Origin: Sphingomonas sp. LY54 | GTDB taxonomy: Bacteria > Pseudomonadota > Alphaproteobacteria > Sphingomonadales > Sphingomonadaceae | DNA: 64,000 nt | Assembly: GCF_035594035.1 (NCBI RefSeq) | Contig: NZ_CP141588.1 | Span: 1,364,001-1,428,000 of the forward strand | Reading direction: 5' to 3' | Part shown: positions 53,792 to 64,000 of the stretch, piece after piece | Layout of the letters: every line of letters starts with the position of its first letter | How positions within the stretch are numbered: the stretch's first letter is position 1 | Notes under the pieces: model-generated | What the model was told of the DNA's origin: nothing | Databases searched by the model: none | Seen by the model: the letters and a program-made list of their open reading frames with translations, nothing else | Made by a program: the position numbers and the translations under genes

Positions 53792-54277
53792 TTACTTTCC
53801 AGGCGCCCGCAGGGCGGCTGCAGCGATCTTTCCGTCCTGTTCGGATGTTCCGCCGCTCACGCCAAGCGCTCCGACGATGCGGCCCTGGATCACGATCGGG
53901 ACACCGCCTTCGATCGCTATGGCTCCCGGAAGGCTCAAAACCGCGGTGCGCCCGCCGGCCACGGCATCCGAAAAGGCTTTGGTCGGCCGCTTGAACCGGG
54001 CGGCCGACTTGGCCTTCTCCTGGGCGACGAGTTCCGAGCCATATTGGGTGCCGTCCATCTTCTCGAACAGGACGAGCTGCCCGCCCGGCTCGACGATCGC
54101 GAACGCCATGCTGAACCGCCGCTCGGCCGCGGCCTGGCGCGCGCGGGTGACGATCTCCCGCGCCTGATTCAGCGAGACCGGCGCTCCATATTGGGCCGCC
54201 ATCTGCTGGGCGGGCGCCGGGGATCCGACAAGGCCGAGGCAGCAAATCCAGAGGCCGAGCAAAGGTCGCACTGTCAT
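53792..54277 (-). CDS. secreted heme-binding-like protein (HbpS/GlcG family)
   Basis: 161 residues: signal peptide (LLGLWICCLGLVGSPAPAQ) and a GlcG/HbpS-type domain with FAIVEPGGQLVLFEKMDG and PIVIQGRIVGALGVSGGTSEQD. Members of this family bind heme or small organic acids; which applies here is not known. It converges with the oxidase operon and is followed upstream by groEL on the same strand. Confidence 0.82.
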   Translation of the reverse strand: MTVRPLLGLWICCLGLVGSPAPAQQMAAQYGAPVSLNQAREIVTRARQAAAERRFSMAFAIVEPGGQLVLFEKMDGTQYGSELVAQEKAKSAARFKRPTKAFSDAVAGGRTAVLSLPGAIAIEGGVPIVIQGRIVGALGVSGGTSEQDGKIAAAALRAPGK

Positions 54278-54381
54278 TCTCCCGCGAGGAAGAGACCGCT
54301 TTACTGTCAGAAAGGTCGACGGGCTACTGCCCGGCTGAGCCCGTCTTCCATTTCAGGCTCGGTCAGGGGAGCCGCGCCGCA

Positions 54382-56337
<1,956 letters not shown>

Positions 56338-58014
56338 TCACTGCGCCGCTTCGGCCCGCGCCACTCCGTCGCGGCGCGGGTCGGCGCCGCCGTCGAGCGT
56401 GGCGCCGCGGCGGATGACGCCGTGGAGGCCGGAATCCTCACCGCTGCCGGCAACGACGGTGATCCCGCGCGCCTTCAGGCCCGAGGTCACGGCGGGGGGC
56501 ATCTTGGCGGCCTCGCCGTTGAAAGCGTTGCCGCGCGCCACAAGGTTCGGCAGCGCGATCGCCTGCTGCATCGAGAGGTCCCAGTCGACCAGGCCGACCA
56601 GCGTCTTGCCGACATAGCCGAGGATCGCATTGCCGCCGGGCGAGCCGAGCGCTGCGGCGAAGCGGCCTTGCGCATCGAGCGCGATCAGCGGCGTCATCGA
56701 CGAGCGCGGGCGCTTGCCCGGCGCGATCGCGTTCGGACCCTCGGGGCGCAGCGAGAAATCGGTCATCTGGTTGTTGAGGAAGAAACCGTCGACCATCCGG
56801 CCGGAGCCGAAGAAGGATTCGACGGTGGTCGTCATCGACACCGCGTTGCCGCGCGCATCGACGACCACGAAATGCGAGGTGCCGGCGGGCTCTTGGGTGG
56901 CGTCGGCGCCGGTCGGCGCGATGCCGGCGCGCGGCGCGGGGCCGGCCGCAGGCCCGATCAGCGCGGCGCGACCGGCGACATAGGAAGGATCGAGCATTGC
57001 CTTGACCGGCACGTTCACGAAGGCAGGGTCGCCGACGAGCGCATCGCGGTCGGCATACATCAGCCGGCTCGCCTCGGCGAACAGGAACCAGGCCTGGGGA
57101 TCGTTCGGGCCGCGATCGGCGATGTCGGTACGCTCGAGGATGGCGAGCATCTGGAGCAGCCCGACACCGCTCGCGGGCGGCGGCGGCGTGCAGACGAGCA
57201 GCAATCGGTAGGTGCCGCACAGGGGTTCGCGCGCCACCGGCGTGTAGCCGGCAAGGTCAGCCAAGGTCATCGAGCCCGGCAGCGGCCCCGTCCTGGTCCG
57301 TGCCACGATCCGCTCGGCCGTCGGGCCGCGATAGAAGGCGTCGGAGCCCTCCTCGGCGAGACGGCGGACGAAGGCGGCGTAGGCCGGATTGCGGATCGTG
57401 TCGCCGGCGCGGGCGCCCCTGAAATAAGCGGTGACGTCGGGCGCTTTCGCCTGCGGGGAATCGCCGTGGATGAACCGCTCGAGCCGCTTGGTGACGGTGA
57501 AGCCCTGCTCCGCCCGCTGCGCCGTGGTTTCGAACAAAGCGGCCCAGGGGAGCGCGCCTTTCTCGTCATGCGCCTTCTTGAGCATCGCGACGACGCCGGG
57601 GACGCCCGTCGCCCGGCCCGAAAGCATGGCGGTCGCGCGCGACACCGGCTTGCCGTCGGCGCCGAGGAACATGTCCGGCGTCGCCGCCGCCGGCGCGGTC
57701 TCCCGCCCGTCGAGGACGCTGACCTTGCCCTCCGCCGCGTCGAAATGGACCAGGAATGCGCCGCCGCCGAGGCCCGAGCTTTGCGGCTCGACCAGGCTCA
57801 GCATCGCCTGCACCGCCACCGCGGCGTCGACCGCGCTGCCGCCCTTGCGGAGCACGTCCATCCCGGCCTCGGCAGCGAGCGGATGCGCGGCCGCGACGAA
57901 AATCTGGGATTGCGGCTGCGGTTGCGGCTGGCGCTCCGGAACGCTGGCACAGGCGGCCAGGGCGAGGGAGGCGAGGACAGCGGGGAGGAGCGCAAGGCGG
58001 CGAAGGATCATCAT
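56338..58014 (-). CDS. ggt: gamma-glutamyltransferase, lipoprotein form
   Basis: 558 residues with a lipoprotein-type signal (LLPAVLASLALAACASVPE; Cys22). The Ntn-hydrolase core has the nucleophile Thr in GTSHFVVVDARGNAVSMT, where the precursor is autocleaved into two subunits; the large subunit has GGSAVDAAVAVQAMLSLVEP and FRGARAGDTIRNP. It transfers or hydrolyses gamma-glutamyl groups such as glutathione in the periplasm or at the outer membrane. The stop is 170 bases from the start of the region before the TonB receptor gene (same strand). Confidence 0.92.
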   Translation of the reverse strand: MMILRRLALLPAVLASLALAACASVPERQPQPQPQSQIFVAAAHPLAAEAGMDVLRKGGSAVDAAVAVQAMLSLVEPQSSGLGGGAFLVHFDAAEGKVSVLDGRETAPAAATPDMFLGADGKPVSRATAMLSGRATGVPGVVAMLKKAHDEKGALPWAALFETTAQRAEQGFTVTKRLERFIHGDSPQAKAPDVTAYFRGARAGDTIRNPAYAAFVRRLAEEGSDAFYRGPTAERIVARTRTGPLPGSMTLADLAGYTPVAREPLCGTYRLLLVCTPPPPASGVGLLQMLAILERTDIADRGPNDPQAWFLFAEASRLMYADRDALVGDPAFVNVPVKAMLDPSYVAGRAALIGPAAGPAPRAGIAPTGADATQEPAGTSHFVVVDARGNAVSMTTTVESFFGSGRMVDGFFLNNQMTDFSLRPEGPNAIAPGKRPRSSMTPLIALDAQGRFAAALGSPGGNAILGYVGKTLVGLVDWDLSMQQAIALPNLVARGNAFNGEAAKMPPAVTSGLKARGITVVAGSGEDSGLHGVIRRGATLDGGADPRRDGVARAEAAQ

Positions 58015-58146
58015 GTCCAGAAACCATTAGGCGTGTTGGTGCGCAAACGGCAAATCACGGCGCCGCGCGCACCTGGATTGAAGAGGCGCGCGCGGCACCG
58101 TGGAGAAGCCGACCAATTACACCACTCAGGACGGCCGCTCATGAAC

Positions 58147-58178
58147 GGCGGCCCAGGCAAGGGAGTGCCCGGGCCGCC
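58147..58178 (-). terminator. hairpin terminator after the TonB-dependent receptor gene
   Basis: Thirteen-base arms (GGCGGCCCAGGCA / TGCCCGGGCCGCC, one G-U pair in the transcript) around a six-base loop, seven bases after the receptor stop codon. No clear T-run follows. It separates the receptor from the ggt gene on the same strand. Confidence 0.6.
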
Positions 58179-58184
58179 CGCTCA

Positions 58185-61100
58185 TCAGAAGCGGTTGCGG
58201 ATCGATGCGTAGATCACGCGGCCATTGTTGTTGTAGAGGCTGCCGAGATAACCGAGCGTGGCATCGGCCAGCGGCGGAAGGTTGTTGAAGATATTCCGCA
58301 CGCCGATCCGCAGCCGCGTACCGTCCAGCGAACCCTTCGTGTCGACGACATATTGCAGATAGAGGTTATGCGTCGAATGGTCGCTCACCCGGAAGCGGGA
58401 GCCATCCGGCAGGACCGCGCTGGTGTCCACCACGCTGCCGACATAGCTGCCGAAATAGCCCGCGCCGAACTGACCGAGACGCCAGGTGATCGACGCCGAC
58501 CCGCGCCACGCCGGCCGCGCATTCTGACGAACGAGGTCTTCGGCACCGGTGATGCGGATCTGCGAGCTGATCGTTCCCGCCGCCTGACCGTCAAGCAGCC
58601 GCTGGTGAAGCTCGCTCGGCTCCTGGTAGAATTTCAGGAGATGGGCGGCGTTCACGCGGAAGCTGAAAGTGCCGATCGGCGTCTCCCGCAGCCGGTAATA
58701 GGCGCCGACATCCACGCCTTGGACGGTCCGCGGATTGAGGTTCATGTAGTGGTCGGCGACATGCATGACGCGGCCGACCGGCGCGAGCCCCGTGCCGTCG
58801 AAGAGAGCGATCTCCTCCGGCGTCGGATCGGCGCGGACGACGTTCGGGTTGAAGCTGCCTTCGGCGCGCATCAAGTAATCGAGGGTCAGTGCGTTGTTGT
58901 CGCCGAAGATGCCGATCAGGTCCTTCTGCTTGATCTGCCAGAAATCGGCGGTCAGCGTCAGCCGCCCGAAAGCGTCGGGCAGCGGCGGCTGCGCCGTGAT
59001 GCCGATCGTCAGATTCTCGGACCTCTCGGGTTTCAGGTCGCGGCTGCCCGAGCGCTGGCTGACCGACGTGAAGCTCCGGCCGCAATTGGCGATATTGCTG
59101 ATCCGGCCGGCGCGGAGGTCGGCCTCGCAACGGACCCAGTCGGTGCGGCCGTTGGCGCGTTCGATGCCGTTCTCGAAAAGCTGCGGCAGGCCCGGCGCGC
59201 GGAACCCCTGCGACCATGCACCGCGGACCTGCAGCCACGGGATCGGATGATAGGACAAAGCGATCTTGGGCGTCGCGACCGTGCCGAAGCCGTCGTAGCT
59301 CTCGACGCGGCCGGCCAGTTGCATGTTTAGCGAGTGTACGCCGGGGACGTTCATCCGCGGCGAAACGAGCGGAACGGCGAGCTCGGCGAAACCCGAATAG
59401 ACGTCGCGCGAACCGGACGAATCCGGAGTGGGGCTCGCGCCCATCACGTCGCTGCCGTTCGAGCTGCCATCCAGCGCGGTGAACACGATCGTGCCGTCGA
59501 AACGGTCATCCCGGTCATCCGAGAACGTCTCGTGCCGGAACTCGACGCCTGCCGCCATGCCGACCCGCCCGGCCGGCAGGTTGAACAGATCGTTCCTGGA
59601 GACCTTGAAGTCGGCCATGGTGAGCGACGTCGTGTTGATCCGCGAAGTATCGACGATGAAGCTGTCGATGATCGACTGATGGTTCGGCGTGGAATCAAGG
59701 GATCCGGGATTGAGCGGATCGCCGCCGTTGAACGGGTTATAGCCGGTCCAATCGGTCCGCGAGAGCGCCTCCTGGAACTTGGTCAGACTGATCGTCTCCA
59801 TCGTGTCGTTGGTGCGGGCGCGCGAGTAAAGCGCAGCCGTTTCCCAGTCGAACCCGGCCGTCTCGCCGCGCAAACCGCCGAGGAAGCGCGTAGTTGCGTT
59901 CTTGACGTTGATCTTCAGGGGGCCGGCATCCACCGGGCGATAGTCGCGAAGCTCAAGCGGCACACCACTGGTCAAGACGCCCGTCAGACCCGGAATCCGG
60001 TTCGGGCTGCCGACCGGTCCCATCGGATTCCAGTAGGCCTGGACCGGAATGATCAGTCGCTGGCTCGAGAGGGCGGTCTCCTGTTCTCGCTGCGAATTGA
60101 AGTCGGAGCCATAATAGCCGACCTCACCGAAGAGCTCGACGCCGCTCTCAAATTCGTGATTGACGAACCCGAACAGGTTGAGACGCTCGTTGCCGCCGCT
60201 GATCATCCGCTCGGCATTACTGTTATACTTGACGTTGGCGTCGGACCCGAGCGTCGCCAGGGTGCTGTTGTCGTAGCATACGCCATTGCCGGCCGGAGCA
60301 ACGCACCCGCCGTTGATCGCCGGCTGCACGTGGAAGAGCCCGCTGGTCGTGAGCTGCTCGCCGTTGACGTAGGCCGTCGTGGTCGAGGGGGCGTAGGTCA
60401 AAGTCAGGCGCTGGAACTCGCCCCAGGGCGTGTCCAACGACCGATTGTCGAACGCGCTCATGCCTTCGAACGGCGTGCCCTCCAGCAGCGGCCGGAGGTC
60501 GCGCGAACGCGAGTTCTTACGCTCGTGCGCCCAGAGCGGGTCGCGCTTGTTGTATGACCCGAACACCGAGATGTTCGTCTTACCGTCGTTGAAGGTGTTG
60601 CCGCCCTCGAACGAAACTCGGTAGGATTCCTGATCGGAATCCTCGGTGAGGCTTACCTGGGCACTGATCGCGAGGCTGTTCAGGTTCTTCTTGAGGACGG
60701 TATTGACCACGCCGGCAACCGCATCGGAGCCGTAGATGGCGGCAGCGCCGTCGAGCAGCACCTCGACCCGGCGCACGCCCATGACCGGGATCGCATTGGT
60801 GTTGACGCTCTGCACCGGCACCAGATTCTCGGTTTGCGTGCCCGGGTGGAGTACCATGCGGCGACCGTTGAGCAGCACAAGAGTGTTGCCGGTGCCGAGC
60901 GCGCGCAGGTTGATCGACGCGACGTCGCCGCGGGCATCGTTGCTGCCGCCAACGTCCTGGGTCTCGTTGAAGTTGACGTCGCCCGCCTGGGCGATCGCCC
61001 GGAACAGGTCGTCGCCATTCTCGGCCGCGACCGAATCGATGTCGTTCTCGTCGAGGATCGTGACCGGCAGCGCACCGGAGACGTCGACGCCCTTGATGTG

Positions 61101-61280
61101 GCTGCCGACGACGACGATTTCTTCATTGGGATTGGCCGAGCCCGGAGCGTCCGTCCGGCTAAGGTTGACGGCATCCTCCTGGGCGGCGTCGGCGTCCTGC
61201 GCCTCGGTCTGTGCGGCGGCCGCGGTTGCCATCAACGACACTCCGCCCAACAGCGTGGCGGCCCAAGTCAATTTCCTCAT
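58185..61280 (-). CDS. TonB-dependent outer-membrane receptor
   Basis: 1031 residues from the ATG with AGGAGGGG upstream: signal peptide (MRKLTWAATLLGGVSLMATA..), a TonB-box-like NEEIVVVGSHIKG, a plug domain (about 45-170 with GGSNDARGDVASINLRALG and RRVEVLLDGAAAIYGSDAV), and a 22-strand-type barrel ending in a terminal Phe (IRNRF). The sequence is of the large sphingomonad/xanthomonad receptor class, typically for oligopeptides, glycans or siderophores; the ligand cannot be read. It sits between ggt and a hydrolase, which hints at peptide import. Confidence 0.92.
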   Translation of the reverse strand: MRKLTWAATLLGGVSLMATAAAAQTEAQDADAAQEDAVNLSRTDAPGSANPNEEIVVVGSHIKGVDVSGALPVTILDENDIDSVAAENGDDLFRAIAQAGDVNFNETQDVGGSNDARGDVASINLRALGTGNTLVLLNGRRMVLHPGTQTENLVPVQSVNTNAIPVMGVRRVEVLLDGAAAIYGSDAVAGVVNTVLKKNLNSLAISAQVSLTEDSDQESYRVSFEGGNTFNDGKTNISVFGSYNKRDPLWAHERKNSRSRDLRPLLEGTPFEGMSAFDNRSLDTPWGEFQRLTLTYAPSTTTAYVNGEQLTTSGLFHVQPAINGGCVAPAGNGVCYDNSTLATLGSDANVKYNSNAERMISGGNERLNLFGFVNHEFESGVELFGEVGYYGSDFNSQREQETALSSQRLIIPVQAYWNPMGPVGSPNRIPGLTGVLTSGVPLELRDYRPVDAGPLKINVKNATTRFLGGLRGETAGFDWETAALYSRARTNDTMETISLTKFQEALSRTDWTGYNPFNGGDPLNPGSLDSTPNHQSIIDSFIVDTSRINTTSLTMADFKVSRNDLFNLPAGRVGMAAGVEFRHETFSDDRDDRFDGTIVFTALDGSSNGSDVMGASPTPDSSGSRDVYSGFAELAVPLVSPRMNVPGVHSLNMQLAGRVESYDGFGTVATPKIALSYHPIPWLQVRGAWSQGFRAPGLPQLFENGIERANGRTDWVRCEADLRAGRISNIANCGRSFTSVSQRSGSRDLKPERSENLTIGITAQPPLPDAFGRLTLTADFWQIKQKDLIGIFGDNNALTLDYLMRAEGSFNPNVVRADPTPEEIALFDGTGLAPVGRVMHVADHYMNLNPRTVQGVDVGAYYRLRETPIGTFSFRVNAAHLLKFYQEPSELHQRLLDGQAAGTISSQIRITGAEDLVRQNARPAWRGSASITWRLGQFGAGYFGSYVGSVVDTSAVLPDGSRFRVSDHSTHNLYLQYVVDTKGSLDGTRLRIGVRNIFNNLPPLADATLGYLGSLYNNNGRVIYASIRNRF

Positions 61281-61751
61281 AATGTCCCCTCCTGTTGTGG
61301 CCGCACATGCGCCCGTCCCGGTTTGCAAGGCATGCCGGCCCCTGCTGGGGCACGGCCTCCGCGCAACCGGTCTTGTTTGAGGGTGATCCTATTCAAGCGC
61401 CTGCTCGGCGCCTCCACGAAGAGTTAGAGCAGGCATAGAAGGGGGCTATGGATAGTTCATGCCGAGCCCAGGGGGGGCACGGCACCGGCGATGCTTCTTA
61501 TCCCGTAATGGGCGGTCCGAAGCCGCGAGCTACGCGACATCTCCTTGATCAACGTGCTTCTGAGCCGCCGCGGGATATTTCGACGATCCCCGGTGCCATC
61601 ACGCTGCGCCCATAGTGCGGGGCTATACATCCCGTCCCGATTTTCTCTTGTTCGGACTCCCCGGAGGCCAACTATCCGGACTAACCGTCTCGTCCCTCCG
61701 GACGCTGAGGCGGCGCCATAGAAATAGAACAAAACAGACGGGGAGTGGGTG
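61281..61751. promoter_or_regulatory. divergent control region (about 470 bases)
   Basis: Lies between the start of the TonB receptor (minus) and the hydrolase gene (plus), so it must hold both promoters. Several short inverted repeats are visible but no clear operator, sigma motif or gene could be named. Confidence 0.4.
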
Positions 61752-62783
61752 ATGCGCGTATCTCGGGGAAATTGGACAATTGGTGCCACGGCGCTGGCTT
61801 TGGCGCTCGCAAGCGGCGGCATGCTTGCCGGCACTGCGCGGGCCGCCACAAAGGAGGCCGCTGCGAAGCCAGCGAAGTTCGAGGTGGGCAAATCCTATTT
61901 CGGCGAGAACCAGTATATCGAGTACCTCCCGGGTAACGCGCCGGTAATCCTCACCGCGCCGCATGGCGGGTCGCTGCGCCCCGATACTATCCCCGACCGA
62001 ACCCGCGACGCCTGCGCCGCAAGGACGGTCGTGGCCAACGACAGCAACACCGCGGCGCTGGTGCTGGCGATGCGCGAATCCTTCCACGCCCGTTTCGGCA
62101 CCTATCCGCACGTGGTCATCAACCGCCTCGCCCGACGCAAGCTCGACGCCAACCGGGGGGTGAAGGACGGCGCCTGCGGCAATCCCGATGCCGAGCGTGC
62201 GCTGACCGAATGGCACGCCTTCATCGACGCGGCCAAGGCGCAGGTCCTCGAGACGACCGGGCGCGGCTGGTACATGGACATTCATGGCCATGCCCATGCC
62301 ATCCCCAGGCTCGAGCTCGGCTACCTTCTGACCGGCGACCAGATCGACAGAACCGACGATGAACTCAACGCCAGTGCAGCGCTGAAGGGCAAGGCCAGCG
62401 TCCGCACTCTGCTGAAAGGGCCGGCGCCGCTCTCCACCCTCCTGCGCGGCCCGACGAGCCTGGGCACGCTCTTCGCCGAGAACGGCTTCCCGGCAGTCCC
62501 GAGTGCCGGGGACCCCGGCCCTCAGGGCGAGCGCTATTTCGGCGGCGGCGACAACACCCGGCGCCACACCTGCGGCTCCGCGGCGTCGCCGGCCGGCGGA
62601 ACGACGGACGGCATGATCTGCGGAGTCCAGATCGAGACCAACTTCAAGGGCGTGCGCGACACGCCGGAGAACCGGCAGCGCTTCGGCGACGCGACGGCGA
62701 TCGCGCTCGAGAAGTTCCTCGGCGCCCACTGGGGGATCGAGCTCAAGGCGAAAGAGGCCGTCAAGGCCGCCGGCCAGAAATAA
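61752..62783 (+). CDS. secreted N-formylglutamate-amidohydrolase-like metallohydrolase
   Basis: 343 residues: signal peptide (ALALALASGGMLAGTARA) and an amidohydrolase-type domain with APHGGSLRPDTIPDRTRD, NDSNTAALVLAMRESF, HVVINRLARRKLDANRG and the metal-binding MDIHGHAHAIPRLELGYLL (in pieces). This is the fold of N-formylglutamate deformylases and poly-gamma-glutamate hydrolases. Catalysis on gamma-glutamyl or formyl-amide bonds is inferred. A GTG one codon upstream is a possible alternative start. Confidence 0.75.
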   Translation: MRVSRGNWTIGATALALALASGGMLAGTARAATKEAAAKPAKFEVGKSYFGENQYIEYLPGNAPVILTAPHGGSLRPDTIPDRTRDACAARTVVANDSNTAALVLAMRESFHARFGTYPHVVINRLARRKLDANRGVKDGACGNPDAERALTEWHAFIDAAKAQVLETTGRGWYMDIHGHAHAIPRLELGYLLTGDQIDRTDDELNASAALKGKASVRTLLKGPAPLSTLLRGPTSLGTLFAENGFPAVPSAGDPGPQGERYFGGGDNTRRHTCGSAASPAGGTTDGMICGVQIETNFKGVRDTPENRQRFGDATAIALEKFLGAHWGIELKAKEAVKAAGQK

Positions 62784-62836
62784 GCGCCGTCGCGCCGCGA
62801 CGTCCGCCTGCAAAAGCCCCGAGGAGGGATACCAAC

Positions 62837-63751
62837 ATGAAGACCGCGCATTCCAGCATCCTGCTGACGTCCCTCCTCCTGCTCGGCGCCTGCGCCGGCG
62901 ACCCACGGCCCCCGGCGGCCGCGGCCCCGCTAGCGGCCGCCCCATTGGCTGGCCTGGAGCGGATTACGGCCTCGGGCTGGGGCATTGCCGATGCCGAAAC
63001 CGGCGAGATCGTCGCCGCCAAGGAAGCGACCACGCCGCTCAAGTCGGCGAGCATCACCAAGGTCATGACCGCACTGCTCGTGACCGAACTGGCGGCTCGC
63101 CAGCCCGAGGTGCTCGACGAGACCGTCACCTTCTCGGAGGCGGCGGTGGAGCGAGTCGGCAGCAAATCGGGCCTTAGGGCGCTTGAGTCGCTCAGCGTCA
63201 GGGACACGCTTTACGCGCTCATGCTGCCCTCCGGAAACGATGCCGGCTATGCGCTCGCCCAACATTTCGGCGAGCGCCTGACGCCCGGCAGCCCGGCCAA
63301 CAGCGGCAAGGGTTTCATCGCGGCGATGAACCGCAAGGCCCAGTCCCTCGGCATGAAGGATACGATCTACCGATCCTCCTTCGGCGACGGCGGCACCGTC
63401 AACGATCGCACCACGACGGTCCACGACCTGATGATCCTGGCCCGTGCCGCAACCGCCCAACCGCTTCTCAAGCAGGTCTTCGGGACCCGAACCTTCGCCA
63501 CCCAGGCACGGACAGCAGATGGCGAGAGCCGCCACGTCTCCTGGTCGAATACGCACCGCCTGCTCGGCGATCCCAATGTCTCGGGGATCAAGACCGGGAC
63601 CACCAAGACGGCCGGCGCCTGCCTCCTGACCGAGATGACGATCGATGGCCGGCGCTACCACATCGTGGTTCTCGGCAGCCAAGGCTCTCAACAGCGCTAT
63701 GTCGATACGCTGATGATCGCCGAACATGTCAAAGCGCTGAAACGCTCGTAA
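62837..63751 (+). CDS. D-alanyl-D-alanine carboxypeptidase lipoprotein (S11 / class C PBP)
   Basis: 304 residues with a lipoprotein signal (SSILLTSLLLLGACAGDPR) and the three active-site motifs of the DacA/S11 family: SITK (in KSASITKVMT), SGN (in LMLPSGNDAG) and KTG (in GIKTGTTKTAG). It trims D-Ala from murein pentapeptides or cleaves related peptides in the periplasm. Fifty-three bases after the hydrolase gene, so likely in one transcript with it. Confidence 0.9.
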   Translation: MKTAHSSILLTSLLLLGACAGDPRPPAAAAPLAAAPLAGLERITASGWGIADAETGEIVAAKEATTPLKSASITKVMTALLVTELAARQPEVLDETVTFSEAAVERVGSKSGLRALESLSVRDTLYALMLPSGNDAGYALAQHFGERLTPGSPANSGKGFIAAMNRKAQSLGMKDTIYRSSFGDGGTVNDRTTTVHDLMILARAATAQPLLKQVFGTRTFATQARTADGESRHVSWSNTHRLLGDPNVSGIKTGTTKTAGACLLTEMTIDGRRYHIVVLGSQGSQQRYVDTLMIAEHVKALKRS

Positions 63752-63758
63752 GCGAGCG

Positions 63759-63781
63759 GGGCGGGGGCGCCCTCCCCGCCC
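63759..63781. terminator. bidirectional GC-rich hairpin
   Basis: Stem GGGCGGGG / CCCCGCCC with a seven-base loop between the convergent ends of the carboxypeptidase gene and the partial gene, followed on the plus strand by GCCCGCCGTTT. It can stop transcription from both sides. Confidence 0.6.
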
Positions 63782-63793
63782 GCCCGCCGTTTG

Positions 63794-64000
63794 CTAGCGG
63801 CCGACCTCACTGCCCCGCACGCCGGAGGCTCGGCCGGACGAGAGGACGAGCGTACGGCCTTTATCGAGGAAGCGGACGGAATATTGGCCGGAGCGGTAAT
63901 CGCCTTCGTCCGATAGCGCGTATCGCTGCGGCGATCCGTCGAACTGGTCGGCAGTCGCGCTGTTGCCGACCTGGATCTCGCCCTCGCCGGCCTCGACCCG
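63794..64000 (-). CDS. partial gene, unknown product (5' end outside window)
   Basis: The last 68 codons of a minus-strand gene that extends beyond the window. The visible part (GEGEIQVGNSATADQFDGS, YRSGQYSVRFLDKGRTLVL) is beta-rich and hydrophilic and ends SGVRGSEVGR. No family was recognised. Its open frame, codon bias like its neighbours and the nearby hairpin support a real gene end. Confidence 0.6.
   Translation of the reverse strand, partial: RVEAGEGEIQVGNSATADQFDGSPQRYALSDEGDYRSGQYSVRFLDKGRTLVLSSGRASGVRGSEVGR

Overview
The window is GC-rich, densely packed chromosomal DNA from an alphaproteobacterium, most likely a member of the Sphingomonadales. Supporting signs are an FzlA-type cell-division GST homologue, PtsP and a RodZ/DUF4115 protein, the nadD-rsfS-rlmH-envC-ctpA and cpoB-tilS-ftsH gene orders, two perfect EcfG-type (GGAAC-N16-CGTT) promoters, a large TonB-dependent receptor, and frequent short palindromic intergenic repeats. 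Nothing looks like a plasmid, prophage, CRISPR array or complete insertion sequence.

Layout. 1-5 kb: the 3' end of a DUF885 hydrolase, two tiny genes, DUF3297 and PilZ genes meeting tail to tail, an APC permease coupled to an exported SAM methyltransferase, a stand-alone membrane-anchor domain of the PQQ glucose dehydrogenase type, and an extradiol (DODA-type) dioxygenase. 5.1-11.2 kb: a complete Mrp Na+/H+ antiporter operon (A-C-D-E-F-G, with B fused to A) on the minus strand, every junction overlapping. 11.3-13.5 kb: stress-type small genes (universal stress protein, CsbD, DUF6894, DUF1801) and tRNA-Leu(CAG). 13.6-26.2 kb: NDUFA9-like protein, UppP, FzlA, UbiG, aspartate kinase, nitronate monooxygenase-like protein, a hybrid histidine kinase, PtsP, RodZ-like and CpoB-like proteins. 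26.3-27.7 kb: a repeat-rich insert (ynfA, gdx, one frameshifted gene) between cpoB and tilS. 27.7-36.2 kb: TilS, a general-stress membrane protein and a FixL-like kinase each behind an EcfG promoter, a lone receiver protein, two small lipoproteins, a PRC-barrel protein, a truncated gene with a 36-bp duplication, FtsH. 36.2-48.6 kb: a DUF3667 protein, the NadD-RsfS-RlmH-EnvC-CtpA operon, a second DODA-like dioxygenase, OsmC, a Mur ligase and LD-carboxypeptidase pair suited to murein recycling, a SWIB-domain protein, an extensin-like protein and a Nudix hydrolase. 48.7-53.8 kb: a heme-copper oxidase operon (II, I, two subunit III genes, IV, cytochrome c). 53.8-64 kb: an HbpS-like protein, a groES-less GroEL with a CIRCE-like operator, a gamma-glutamyltransferase lipoprotein, a TonB-dependent receptor, an N-formylglutamate-amidohydrolase-like secreted protein, a D-Ala-D-Ala carboxypeptidase lipoprotein and a partial gene.

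Most of the window is core metabolism and cell-envelope housekeeping. The parts that invite a second look are the EcfG-controlled stress and kinase genes, the orphan chaperonin with its operator, the unusual cytochrome oxidase subunit I, the possible gamma-glutamyl/peptide scavenging cluster at 56-64 kb, the lone quinoprotein anchor domain, and the repeat-flanked exporter insert. All assignments come from reading the sequence and from memory of the families; no search was run.
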